NCBI RefSeq assembly: GCF_963576545.1
Contig: NC_083649.1
Coordinates: 6,042,906 to 6,106,905, forward strand
Direction of reading: 5' to 3'
DNA: 64,000 nucleotides
DNA from: Limanda limanda
Lineage: Eukaryota > Chordata > Actinopteri > Pleuronectiformes > Pleuronectidae
The notes below the pieces were generated by a model. It did no database searches. It was not told where the DNA came from and saw nothing but the letters and a program-made list of their open reading frames with translations. Shown in pieces: positions 25,790-36,510 of the stretch (position 1 is the first letter of the stretch; each line of letters begins with the position of its first letter). The position numbers and the translations under genes are program-made.

Positions 25790-27206
25790 TAGATAATCCT
25801 TTACTTCTCACTTCAGGATTTTACAGTTCTTTAAAGTTCAAGTGGCAGATTATACATAATGATTAAAAGCATGAAATGAGAACTTGTTGATTCAAGGAGA
25901 AAAGAAACAAAACAGGATGTAGGAGTTTATAGTTTATAAAACACTAAGACAATGAATTGTTTTAAAGAAACTGTAATTTAGTGTGAAATGATTGTGTGGC
26001 CTAGAATCTGCAACTGTCAGATTTTTGAATGATTTTGATTATTTTTTAAATATTCCAAACATACCCTATTCTTTAATATTTTAGGCGTTTGAAGTGATTT
26101 AACATTTATTTGTTTTTTTAAAGTCATCTTCTTGTTGCAGGTCTGACATTCCCTCTCTGTTCTTTTCTTGTTCTCTGGCTGAGAGGAAGGAGAAGACGTG
26201 TTTAGAAACTTCTGCTTCTGTTAATTGTTGAAAAGAAAATTTAAGAAGTAGCGAAGAATAAAGCTTTCGATAATCCTTTACTTGTCATTTCATGAGCTGT
26301 GCAGCTCTTTAAAGTTCAGTTGGCAGATTTAAAAAATAATTATAAAAGCAGAGGTGGTAAATTGAAATGAGAACTTGTTGATTCAAGGAGAAAGAAACGT
26401 AACAGGGTGTAAAGAAAAAAGTGATTAAACTGTAATTTAGTGCGAAATGATTATAATCTGCAACAATCAGGATTTTGCATGACTGTTTTTTGGGGAATAT
26501 CCAAAAGCATAAATTAGTTAATTATGTGTTAATTTAAAAAAGGAACCTTTCAAGTATAACTTTTGTCACGGACTAACACTTACACACATATCTGTGCTTC
26601 CATTTAAACACGTTGACTAAATTGAAAAATGGGTTTGGATATTGGGGTGACAGTTAAAACCTGCACATCTGCAATAACTTCAGATGAAACTTCATGACGG
26701 GTAACAGGAATTCAAGGAAAACGTTTCTGTTGACTGTTTTCTTTTGTAATTTTTCACTAACAATTGAATTTTATTCACCCATTTATTTATTCAGTTTCTC
26801 AAGAGACATGGATTTTGGGTATATGGTAAATACTGTATAATTTCATAACCAGGTCATTGTCCTGCTCTGACTTAGAGATGATCTCTTACTTACTTTAAAC
26901 TGTTGCAACAATTTAGATATTGCAGAATTTATGAAGCATTACAACTTAATACCTATAGATATCTTATTTTTTATAACCACCGCCAAAGAGGTTAAGTATT
27001 TATCTGTGTTTATTTTATTAGCAGAAACAACTTTTCTCCTACTTCACAAAACTGTAATAAAAGCAGAGGTAGTAATTTGAAAATGAGTATCAGAAAAAAG
27101 TGTTTAAACTGTAATTTAGTGTGAAATGATAATAATCTGCAACCATCAGGATTTTGCATGACTGTTTTTTGGGGAATATTCAAAAACATAAATTGAAAAT
27201 GGGTTT
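25790..27206. repeat. Locally duplicated AT-rich segment, three copies
   Basis: Copy 1 is about 25790-26062, copy 2 about 26267-26512 and copy 3, partial, about 27052-27206. Shared marks are GATAATCCTTTACTT (25792, 26269), GAGAACTTGTTGATTCAAGG (copies 1 and 2), CTGTAATTTAGTG(T/C)GAAATGAT (about 25971, 26430, 27110) and TTTTGCATGACTGTTTTTTG (copies 2 and 3). Copies are diverged and rearranged. Related sequence (CTTCTTGTTGCAG...GAAACTTCT) occurs at about 26128-26240 and again at about 29560-29660. Confidence 0.75.
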
Positions 27207-27325
27207 TGTTGTTGGAGGAGGGGGGGCTTTCTCCTACTTCACTCAACCTCAATAGGACCATCAAATTATGAATCGAGCCCCTGCATGACTGGAGTATTTG
27301 GGGAATAACATGTGCATTCAAACAG

Positions 27326-27384
27326 CTGGATGGATGGATTGAGGGATGGATGGATGGATGAATGATGGATGGATGGATGGATGA
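27326..27384. repeat. (TGGA)n microsatellite
   Basis: Imperfect TGGA/TGGAT repeats just upstream of the CpG-rich promoter block. Confidence 0.9.
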
Positions 27385-27541
27385 CGGGGGGGTGGGGCTC
27401 ACCTTTTCCCCGCCACCGCCGCCTGCTCAGCAACCGCCTGACACTCGACAGCCCCCTAGGTGTCTCACTTCCTCAGTGTTCAGGACCGGAGCCACAGACC
27501 CGACGAGGAGCGACGCGCCGGCTGCTCAGAGTCTGGTGCGT

Positions 27542-27549
27542 TGACGTCA
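27542..27549 (+). promoter_or_regulatory. Perfect cAMP response element
   Basis: TGACGTCA, the full palindromic CREB/ATF site, lies 131 bp upstream of the proposed exon 1 donor in a CpG-rich context, where such sites are usually functional. A related GATGACATCAC occurs at about 28437-28447. Confidence 0.55.
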
Positions 27550-27559
27550 GCGATGATCT

Positions 27560-27672
27560 GCTGAGAGAAGGAGAAGAAGAAGAAGAAGAAGAAAGGAGTT
27601 AGTGCGTGTGTTGAGAGAGAGAGAGAGAGAGATCCACCACCACCACCACCACACAGGGACGCAACTTGCAGG
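27560..27672 (+). other. zbtb16: Proposed non-coding exon 1 of zbtb16 (start unknown)
   Basis: The right edge is set by the donor TTGCAGG|GTGAGTAC, with GT at 27673-27674, a near-ideal match to the U1 consensus. The left edge is a guess placed after the CRE. The exon would be 5' UTR and splice to the acceptor at 30778-30779. It contains (GAA)n, (GA)n and (CCA)n tracts. An alternative first exon farther into the CpG block is possible. Confidence 0.4.
27564..27652. repeat. GAA, GA and CCA microsatellites
   Basis: Three adjacent simple repeats, (GAA)n at about 27567-27594, (GA)n at about 27612-27632 and (CCA)n at about 27634-27652, lie inside the proposed 5' UTR exon. Length variation here could alter promoter or leader properties. 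Confidence 0.9.
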
Positions 27673-27761
27673 GTGAGTACCCGGGAGCTGGAGCCTCGTT
27701 CCCGGGGAGACAAGTGCCCGAGCCGCCGCCGCTGCTGCAGCTGCACTGGTTCCTCTGCATG

Positions 27762-28100
27762 CGTGGTTCCACTGGTTCCACTGGTTCCACTGGTTCCCTC
27801 TGCGCACTTTCATTCACCATATGGATGTGTTGGATGCGTGTCTGCAGCGCGGAGTGTGTAACTGTCTCTGTGTGTGTCTGTGAGTGTGTGTGTGTGTTGT
27901 CCTCGTTCAACCTCTCGCTGAAGTTATAGCAGCGGACGCCACTTTGGCTCAGGAGCAAGTTGGACACACTTGCTCGCTGGGAACCGGTCTATAGTGGGAA
28001 CCAGTCTATAGTGGGATTGGGAACCAGCAGTCTATGGTGGGAACCAGTGTGTCCACCTGGTCCCCAAACCCCAGTGTATGTCCACCTGGTCCCCGGTGCA
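27762..28100. repeat. Minisatellites in the CpG block
   Basis: A 9-bp unit ACTGGTTCC repeats about four times at 27764-27799. A looser array of GGGAACCAGTCTATAGT-like units follows at about 27978-28050, then two TGTCCACCTGGTCCCC units at about 28047-28097. Short arrays in GC-rich promoter DNA are prone to slippage. Confidence 0.8.
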
Positions 28101-28545
28101 AGGTGTCCAAGTTTGCATTTTACGCACGCTCGCGTATCGTGGAGATGTTAAGGTTGACGCAACCCCCCCTCCCTCTCTCTCTCCCCCCCCACCTCCTCTC
28201 TCTCTCTCCCTCTCTCTCTCCTCTCCCCCCCCCTCGGTGTGCTGGTGTTAGTATGCCGGAGACCTGCAGCCGGAGGAGGAGGTCTGAGCTCGTACACCGG
28301 GAGACACATTGTTTCTTTTTGACGGACACTACGCGTTTCTCTTTGTAGACACACACACTATAGACACTAGCAGCCGTGCGCGTCCTCGTTGTGTCTCCAG
28401 ACGCGCACGGACACGAGTGTGTGGCTCGTTTAGCCGTGATGACATCACGCTGAGGACCGGGAGATACATTGGTTTCCCCCCCCATGCTGCACGCAAGAAA
28501 ACAAACCGCGAATCCCCGGCAGTGTACAGTCACACGCACGGAGAC

Positions 28546-28587
28546 TGATTGATTGATTAATTAATTGATTGATTGATTGATTGATTG
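28546..28587. repeat. (GATT)n microsatellite
   Basis: GATT/AATT tetranucleotide tract near the 3' part of the CpG block. Confidence 0.9.
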
Positions 28588-29270
28588 GCTGACGGGGACC
28601 TGGAGGTGCGATCGCTCGTCCCCGGGGGTCGCAGCAGCAGATCGTGAGGTGGGCACCGGCAGATTGATTTGTTCTCGACCCTGTGTGTGATCCTCCTCTT
28701 CTTCCTCTTCCTCCTCTTCTTCTTCACTTTCTCCTGTTTGTCCCCGTGTCTCCTCCGCGGAGCTCCACGCGTGATTTCTTCCGCAGCCGCGATTCCAACA
28801 AAGTCCACCTGTGCGTTCCTCCGATCGAAGCGTGGACACTTTATGTTGTGTGTGTGTGTGTGTGTGTCCGGGTTGTGCCATTGTGTGTGTCTGTGTGTGT
28901 GGAATATTGAATTCTGTCTCTTCTTCTTCTTCTTGTTGTGGCTGGTGATCGCAGACAACCCGTGATCGGATTGATTCTCTCTGTGAAGTCTGTCCCTAAC
29001 GTGGTTATTATTGTCCTCGGTCTGCTTTGTCCTCCGGCTTAATGTACTTAATGTGTGTTTTTTTTTTAAATTTTGCATAATGCATAACCCTGTGTATAAT
29101 TTGTGTGGAGCGTCTGACCAATATTAACGCTGTCTAGACACGCACGCATGCAGCTCCTTTTTTTATTTATTATTTATTTTTATGCTCCACGAACGTGCAA
29201 CTTTGCATCGTGTCCCGGTGGAACCTGCAGAGCAACAAGCACTGATCATTAACGTGGAGCCATAAATCGC

Positions 29271-29272
<2 letters not shown>

Positions 29273-29312
<40 letters not shown>
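29273..29312. repeat. (AT)20 microsatellite
   Basis: Forty uninterrupted bases of AT, able to extrude as a cruciform. Likely length-polymorphic. Confidence 0.95.
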
Positions 29313-29315
<3 letters not shown>

Positions 29316-30779
29316 CTCACCTGTAATAAAGATAGTGTCTGGAGGTTATGTGACCTCTGTGGGCTGAGAGGCTGAGTGAGAACCCGAGGGTTTCATCATT
29401 ACCTTTCACATATCGATCGAGTCAATGTGCTAGAAAAAGACAAACTGTCCAGTGACCCAACATGGTTATTTATTCTCCATGACCCTTAACGCTAATAAGA
29501 GACGATTTACACGGAATTCTCTATTGTTGGAACTTGTAGATTATTATTTATTTTAAGAACCTCTTGTTGCAGAGCTCCTATTTCCCTTTATCTCTCTGTG
29601 CCCTTTATTGAGGAAGGAAAAGGAAATGTTCAGAAACTTCTCCTGTTGATTTGTTGAACAGAAAACAAACCTTTTATTTGACAGAGTTATTCTAAAATGA
29701 TTATGAAAGAAATTCCCTAACAGAATAAAAGCTGGACTCACAATAGCCTGGACAAACAACTGTCCGTCAATGATCCAATCCAGAATGTGGGTCAATGGAG
29801 GCACTTGGCTTTTTAGTCATCCATTCATGCAACTCTAATACATGTACTTGCAAAGACGATGTGGCTATTATGATTTTCATAATCCACAATATCAGGTGGA
29901 CAAACACCTTTTTTCCAGCTGGAGCCGAGTGTGTGTCAACACGAGTCACAGAGATGATCGCTCCTTTTCAAAAAATCCACATAAACCAATTAAATGTGAG
30001 CCTTTGTTGTTCCAGCGCAGGTCAGAGTGTGGCGTGCCGGAGCAACACGCCGGCGCTGTTGACTCGAATAATCAAGTTAACAACTGTCACAGAGACAAAT
30101 CATCCGGGATTTTGGACACTAGTGACTGTGAGGAGAGGCTGTGTGTGTGTGTTGTGTGTGTGTTGTGTGTGTGTTGTGTGTTGCTTTTGCCTCATCCTGC
30201 TTTCCTTTCCACCCATTTCTGGCCGCTGCTCTCTCTCTCTCCCTCCCTCCCTCTACCCCTCTGTCTGTGATGGGAATACTGAGTAAGATGCTATTTAATT
30301 TCGGTCTTTGTGAGCCGAAGCAGCACTGGAAAAAGACAAAATCCCACAGCTCCCACTTGTTTAACTGGTGTGTGTCCCCCAGTCAGATAACCCAATGAAG
30401 ACGTCTCTTTTAACGTGGCATATGTTGGACTGATTGATATGCATGGGCTACACAATTTGTGGAAATATACAGTCAATACTATTCACAGATTTTTTTTTAA
30501 AGAACAATGTCCCTGCAGGATGTTTGCAATTTGCAACTCCACTGATTTCACGTTTTTTTTTCCCCATTTAGAAAACGGTGAATTTATTGACGAATTCATT
30601 TCATTTCCATTGTCAACATTTAATTGTCGAGTGTTCTTTTGTCAAACACGACGGAGAATAATTAGAATTTAATTCGTTTTATTACATTTTTTGCCAATTG
30701 TTGGATTTCAAAGCTTTTAAGAGGTTTAGTGTGGAAAAAAACTTTTCTGATTTTTCTTTTTCATTCTGTCTCCACTCAG

Positions 30780-30861
30780 GTTTCATCTTGTTTACAAAGA
30801 GAGCTAGAAACACTGCGGAGCGAGCGGGGGGGGCGAGCCTCATGAGTCGGCCATCGACAAA
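30780..30861 (+). other. zbtb16: 5' UTR part of zbtb16 coding exon, with overlapping uORF
   Basis: Runs from the acceptor to the base before the start codon. It contains an upstream ATG at 30842 in weak context (C at -3) that opens a 9-codon frame ending with TAA at 30869-30871, seven bases past the main ATG. No in-frame stop is needed to fix the main start, because its amino-terminal sequence matches the family. Confidence 0.65.
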
Positions 30862-32087
30862 ATGGATTTAACTAAGATGGGTGTGATCCAGCTCCAGAAC
30901 CCCAACCACCCCACGGCGCTGCTGCAGAAGGCCAACCAGATGCGTCTGGCCGGGACGCTGTGTGACGTGGTCATCATGGTGGACACGCAGGAGTTCCACG
31001 CCCACCGGACCGTGCTCGCCTGCACCAGCAAGATGTTCGAGATCCTCTTCCACCGCAACAGCCAGCACTACACCCTGGACTTCCTCTCACCAAAGACCTT
31101 CCAGCAGATTTTGGAGTACGCTTACACTGCCACGCTACAGGCCAAGGTGGAGGACCTGGACGACCTCCTGTACGCCGCCGAGATCCTGGAGATCGAGTAC
31201 CTGGAGGAGCAGTGTCTGAAGATCCTGGAGACCATCCAGTCCTCGGACGAGAACGACGTGGCTAACGACGGCAGCACGGAGGAGGATGAAGAGCGCAAGG
31301 GCCACAACGGAGCCAAGAACTCTAAACAGCATTCCATGGTGAGTCCCTATCTGACCCATTCCCAGCAGGTCTCCCTGTCTGGGATGGTGGACCAGAGTCC
31401 CTCGGTGTCCACCTCCTTCAGCGTCTCCAGCCTGAGTCCCACCAAAGCTGCCGTGGACAGCCTGATGAGCATCGGCCAGTCTCTGCTGCAGCAGGGCTTC
31501 TCCGCCGAGCAAATCGTCCAGGCCAACGCCCACCACCTGATGACCGAGATCAAGACGGAGATGATGCAAGTGGACATGGGCGGCAACGGCCACGACAGCC
31601 CTCAGAACATGGAGTCCAGCGCCTCCAGCAACGGAGAGCGAAGCGGCGAGGACCGGAACCGGGACGGCCCCGGCACGCCGACCCGGAGCAGCGTGATCAC
31701 CAGCGCCCGGGAGCTGCACTACGTCCGCGACGACGGCATGGGCGACCACCACGCCGAGGTCAGCCAGATGGGGCTGGAGGCGATGGCCGGGATGACGGAG
31801 AAGCACCTGGCTTCGCTGTACGCCCTACCCGTCAATCACAAGTCAGACGGCATCATGTCCATGCCGGTGTCCATGGCCTCCGCCCTCCCCATGTCCCCGG
31901 CCCTGGCCATGTCCATGGACTTCAGTGCCTACGGCGCCCTCCTGCCGCAGAGCTTCATCCAGAGGGAGTTCTTCAGCAAGCTGGGGGAGCTGGCGGTCGG
32001 CCTGAAGCCGGACGGCAGGAACCAGCACGAGCGCTGCAATGTGTGCGGAGCCGAGCTGCCAGACAACGAGTCCGTGGAGCAGCACAG
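30862..32087 (+). CDS. zbtb16: zbtb16 (PLZF) first coding exon: BTB domain, linker, half of zinc finger 1
   Basis: PLZF is a nuclear BTB zinc-finger factor that recruits NCoR/SMRT-HDAC corepressors and acts in stem-cell maintenance, limb and skeletal patterning and innate-like lymphocytes. The product starts MDLTKMG, as family members do. The BTB/POZ domain spans about residues 20-125 and keeps D35 and R49, the charged-pocket residues known to matter for PLZF repression. An acidic stretch (about 128-145) and a serine-rich linker follow. The linker holds VDQSPSVSTSF (176-186), a probable SUMO site IKTE (K231) and the conserved TPTRSSVITSARELHY (272-287). Residues 392-408 carry C392, C395 and H408 of zinc finger 1. 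The exon ends after two bases of codon 409 at CACAG|GTACGA. The open frame continues to 32262, but that part is intronic. The ATG context (A at -3, G at +4) is good. Human ZBTB16 has 673 residues and nine fingers, so about 40% is missing here. Whether this is the a or b fish paralogue cannot be told. Confidence 0.97.
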
Positions 32088-32116
32088 GTACGACCAAGTT
32101 CTCTACCTTACCTATT

Positions 32117-33077
32117 GTCTTGGCCTTGAAATGTACCATGCTTTTGAGCATATATTTTTATTTTTTCTAGCGGTTGATTCTAGATTTCTTGGACGTGGTT
32201 TTGTTTATGTGAAACTGAAATCGAAAGTCATATTCAATGAGGATTGTCGTGGGGAACAGTGACTCGGTTTTAAACCTTTCTCGGTTTTAAGTCACCAGGT
32301 TTTGCCTTTTGACTATTTGAATGTCGGCCTCATGGAGAACAGATGAGTTTAGATTTTCTGAATCTCTGTGATTTGAGTATATTTCTTTTTTCTTTGAATC
32401 AATTCTAGTGGTTGATTCTCGATTTCTTAGACGTGGTTTGTTTATGTGAAACTGAAATCGAAAGTCATATTGAATCAGGATTGTCTTGGGGAACAGTGAC
32501 TCGGTTTTAAACCTTTCTCGGTTGTAAGTCACCAGTTTGTGCCTTTTGTGAATTTGACACTTTGCCTCTTGGAGAACAGATGAATTTAGATTTTCTGAAT
32601 CTCTGTGATTTGAGTAATTGACACAAACCTAAGTTCTGTTTCCTGAGATCCTCCCCTTCAATAAAGTCCAAGCCAAGGAATAAGTCTAAGACATTAACTC
32701 ACACTTTACAAATTGTCTTGGCCTTGAAATGTACGATGCTTTTCAGCATATTTATTTTTGCAATGAATCAGTTCTAGTGGTTGATTCTAGATTTCTTAGA
32801 CGTGGTTTGGTTTATTTGAAACTGAAATCGAAAGTCATATTTAATCAGGTTTTTTTATTGGGAACAGTGACTCTGTTTTAAACCTTTCTCGGTTTTAAAG
32901 TTTTGCCTTTGACTATTTAAATGTCGGCCTCATGGAGAACAGATGAATTTAGATTTCCTGAATCTCTTTAAATTAAGTAATTGACCCAAACATAAGTTGT
33001 GTTTCCTGAGATCCTCCCCTTCAATAAAGTCCAAGCCAAGGAAACAGTCTAAGACTCTAACTCACACCTTACAAATT
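32117..33077. repeat. Tandemly duplicated intronic block, three copies
   Basis: The phrase GGTTGATTCTAGATTTCTT recurs at about 32172, 32410 and 32779. Each time it is followed by GACGTGGTTTG, ACTGAAATCGAAAGTCATAT, GGGAACAGTGACTC and GAGAACAGATGA phrases. The spacing is about 238 and 369 bp because copies two and three also carry a tail with CTTCAATAAAGTCCAAGCC. The block begins about 30 bp after the splice donor. Divergence is modest, so the duplication is fairly recent. Confidence 0.9.
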
Positions 33078-36000
33078 GTGGGTGGCAGCTACAACACACT
33101 TACCAAAAGTGATACCCCCTTATCCCGGACCCGCTCTCCTCCCCCTTCTCATAACTGCACAGGGGGGGGAAGCCTTATTAGCTTGATAATTGGAGTAAGC
33201 GGTCAGCCCAGGATATGAGTGCTGAACCTGGGACCAGGGACCAGGGACAAGGGGAGTGTGGAGGAAATAGATCTCAAGGGCCTGGAAACTTCAGTCTGAA
33301 CACTGGAACTAACCTGGAGACTCTTTCCAAACCTCCCTCATAACTCCAGGTCAGAGGTCAGCACCTCTGCATCTTTCTGACCTTTCATTATCAGTCCTGT
33401 GGAATGTACTTGCGTCACTTCTTTGTGCGGTTCTTGCACCGTCACTGGTCCTTTTTTATTTATTTATTTTTGAACCCAGAGGCCTTGTCCTTACCTTGAG
33501 AGCCACCTTCTCACCTTGCAGTGTTTGTTTTAAATCAATCGGAATGCAGCGTGGTTAAAGTTCACATGAGGATCTGAACCCGATCACCCATTCCCCTTAG
33601 CGCCTCAGCCGGTATCTTGGTATGCACGACCGAGAGCCACACTGATCCAGTCCCAAGCTTCTCCGCTTCCAAATCTGATTTGGTCTCGTCTCATAAAAAA
33701 CACTGAATATTGCAGAATGGCTGTTACCCCCGAAGAGAGGTGTTCTTTGTTTGCAGTTCTGAAGTAATCTTATTGTGCAGTGATTTCTATTCGGATGGTC
33801 AGTCGGTTACTTTGCAGTTTGGTGGCGTTGACACAAAGAGTGCTCGCTATCGATCAGAGCTCATTATTCACGGGGATATAAACGGCGTTTCTGCTCGGTC
33901 CGACATTATTAATCTTTGTTTGAATTGCCCGACAACAGCTTCCGAATGCTCTGCAGCTCCTGTGAGTGATGCAGTGATGTGGCGTCGCTGTGTGCTAAAG
34001 GACAGGCTACACTCGTCTCTGTCTGGAGAAGAGGAGAAAAAAAAAAAAAAAAAAGAAAGTCTGGCGTGTGAAATGGTTGCCTGCGTTTCAAGAGGAATTT
34101 CATCAATTCGCTCAAGCTGGGAAATCTTGTATCAAAGGAGATTTCCAAACTGTTTCATGCATTGATCTCGCCGCTTCGCCCCCCCCATAGCATACTAATG
34201 GGTTAATTTGGACCGGTTGATACACCGACACGACACTGTTTAATATTGTACGTGCTGTCCTGAAAGCCTCCTGAAGTGAGTGTGGAAATCAAACATTGCA
34301 TCATCGGCCGCCTGCTCTGCCATCCGCACATGAAAGCTCGGCTGTGCTTCCCTGAGACGCTTGATAATTCAGACGTGTCCTCACAGATTCCACTTTGGGT
34401 CATTTGATAGCAAATCAAGTCCGTGCTCTCTCTCTCTCTCTCCTTCTTTCTCTTTATTTTTTTATTTTTGGGTGTCTGGCCTGTCAAGGTGCTGATTCTT
34501 CCGATGTGAATACAAGATGTTTTTATTTCAGACCGAGCGGAGTCGTGTTCCCTCTGACTAATTACACGTCATTTCCCCACCGCCTCCGTGTCAGGGTCAC
34601 CTCACCCACCGCCTCGGCAACAAACACATAAAAAAAAAAAAAAAAAAAGAAGTTGGCAGAGTTCACGTGGTGCAAGCAGGTCAAGTCAAACACGAGCGTA
34701 ATTGTTTCCAGATGTGGCGCAGGTCACCGGTGTGAGGTGTCTGTGTGCGTGTGTGTGTCTATGTTGAAAAGTACCCACTTCCTGTATAAATTTCAGTCTT
34801 TGCTCCCTTTCATTCCTCGGTGCCCTGGATTATATCATAAAGAAACACCCACGCAGACTGACTGCTTTGTGTTTGGTTTCCACAAGTGGTCTGTGAGGAG
34901 TCTCCCGTGGGACCTGAGCAACATGTGCTGATAAGATGTGGAACAAACCTTGAAGTAAAGGGCTGAATTTCCTAATTTAATCCATTGAATTGTACATTTT
35001 TAATCAGATCACCTCTTAATCGAATCTAATTTGCTTGTAGGGCTGCTTTCATGTATATAGACAACAGTTTATATTTAAAAGATGTAGTTCTGGGACCTGT
35101 GGTGAGAATTAGGCAGCGTATTGGTCCTGAAAGTGATAGATTTCAAATGATCCACAGCCTTATTCCGGAGTAGCCTTCCGGAGAAATGTATAAAACTAAA
35201 TAAAGGCCACACTTCATCGGGACCTGAGGGTCAGTTTACCGAATCTAAGACCACAACAACTTCTCCTCCAGCCGTCCACACCACCACTTCCCCTCTGACA
35301 AGCCCGGGATTTATTTCCTGGAGGAAGCCCGGGGTGAGACGGGATTACAGCAATATTTTAGTAACCCCCTTGCACTGAGAAAATAATCAACACAGGAAAA
35401 GGGACCTGAGTGATTATTGGTGGGGAAATAAATGCATGATGCAGTCGGGGGCTAATTCTGCAGAGGCCGAGGAAAAAAAAGGAAAAGCCTAACCCTCCAG
35501 TCCACTGCTTGGTATTCCAAACACAGCATCCAATTCACGGGAAACTAGCCTTGGGTTTATCTCTTTCACTTAATCGTCCATTCTCATGCAAATCACTGAC
35601 CCTGGCTGTAATGTACGTATCCCATAAGTGAAAAAAGAGCCTATTTTAAAAGGAGCGCTTTTCCAACATATAGCCGTTAAACATTACTGGAAACCATCAA
35701 TGCTTTAACTCTGTCTTTTCATAGCCCGGGAAAGAAAGGGAACAGAGAAGGGAGGAGGAGGAGGAGGGTGGGTGGATGATTGAGACAAGTCAAAGCATCG
35801 CTGCTGCCTCTCTCCTCCTGTTATTCTTATTATTGATTAAAGTATTGGGGTAAGCAGGGGGAGAGTAGGGTGGGTGGGGGGGAATAATCACCCCTGCATT
35901 AACCTCAGCACGCGCACACACTCCTGTGTTCATTACTTCTCACACACACACATTCCCCTCTTCATCAGCAGCAGCAAGCAGCAGCCGGCGTTTGCTCTTC

Positions 36001-36228
36001 CATTTCCTCTCCCTTTGTGGCAGAGGTAGGCGGGGGGGTGGGTGGGGGGGCGGAGGGCGCTCCCAATACCCCGGGCCCCAGGTGTTTAAACAGCGGGCCC
36101 AAGGCTCTTATCTGTGCATATCAGAGAGGGGGACAGATAACCCTTGGCACTCCTCCTCAGTAAACCAAGAGCAGATCCAGAGCAGATAGGGGAAACCATA
36201 GCGTTTGTTGCAGGTGATAACGATGTAT
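33078..36228. other. Intronic; A runs, complex stretches, no gene
   Basis: Contains A runs at about 34030-34053 and 34629-34648. Bases 33540-34200 and 34940-35720 are complex, low-repeat sequence and candidate regulatory DNA; the second has an octamer ATGCAAAT at 35586-35593. A GATA-motif cluster lies at 36107-36220. A 151-codon frame at 33710-34165 has no recognised domain and runs through a poly-lysine A tract, so it is not called. Confidence 0.35.
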
Positions 36229-36229
36229 G

Positions 36230-36256
36230 CACACACACACACACACACACACGCAC

Positions 36257-36293
<37 letters not shown>
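36230..36293. repeat. (CA)n microsatellite
   Basis: About 32 CA units with two GC interruptions. It generates false frames on both strands. Confidence 0.95.
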
Positions 36294-36297
<4 letters not shown>

Positions 36298-36510
36298 CCT
36301 TGCACATCGCCGTGAGACCCGGTGGAAGGCGTTCGGGCTGATTTCCCTCCACCCTGACACTTGTGTGCTTTGGCCGCTATCAACCATTAACCAGCGTTTT
36401 TTCACCTTCTCACATTTTCTTCCTCTACGTTCACGCCGGGAGCAGCAGGTGGTCGGGTTCAGGGGAGCGAGCAGCACGAGGGCGGCTGGTGGTCGGGTAA
36501 AGAAACAAGG

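Larger units (their letters stand above)
27400..28960 (+). promoter_or_regulatory. zbtb16: CpG-rich block, likely zbtb16 promoter
   Basis: CpG density rises sharply from about 27400 and falls after about 28960, against AT-rich flanks. The block sits about 2-3.4 kb upstream of the zbtb16 coding exon and includes a perfect CRE, a strong splice donor and GC-rich, untranslated-looking sequence. This fits a CpG-island promoter with a non-coding first exon, as is usual for vertebrate ZBTB16. It also holds GAA, GA, CCA, ACTGGTTCC, CT, GATT and TG simple repeats. Transcription start sites are not determined, and more than one may be used. Confidence 0.6.
27673..30779 (+). other. zbtb16: Proposed zbtb16 intron 1
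   Basis: Bounded by the donor at 27673 and the acceptor TTCTGTCTCCACTCAG|G ending at 30779, which has a good polypyrimidine tract. After the CpG block it is AT-rich with a pure (AT)n tract, TG repeats at about 30139-30182 and a pyrimidine-rich run near 30225-30260. No further gene is seen in it. Confidence 0.4.

Noticed and set aside
31135..31806. 223-codon minus-strand open frame opposite the zbtb16 exon
   Set aside because: It is the antisense of a GC-rich coding exon, where stop codons are rare. Its Leu/Val/His-rich translation has no domain.
32088..32262. Continuation of the zbtb16 open frame past codon 408 to a stop at 32262
   Set aside because: CACAG|GTACGA is a good donor at the phase expected for the family, in the middle of zinc finger 1. 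The following residues no longer resemble PLZF, and the sequence is part of an intronic tandem repeat.
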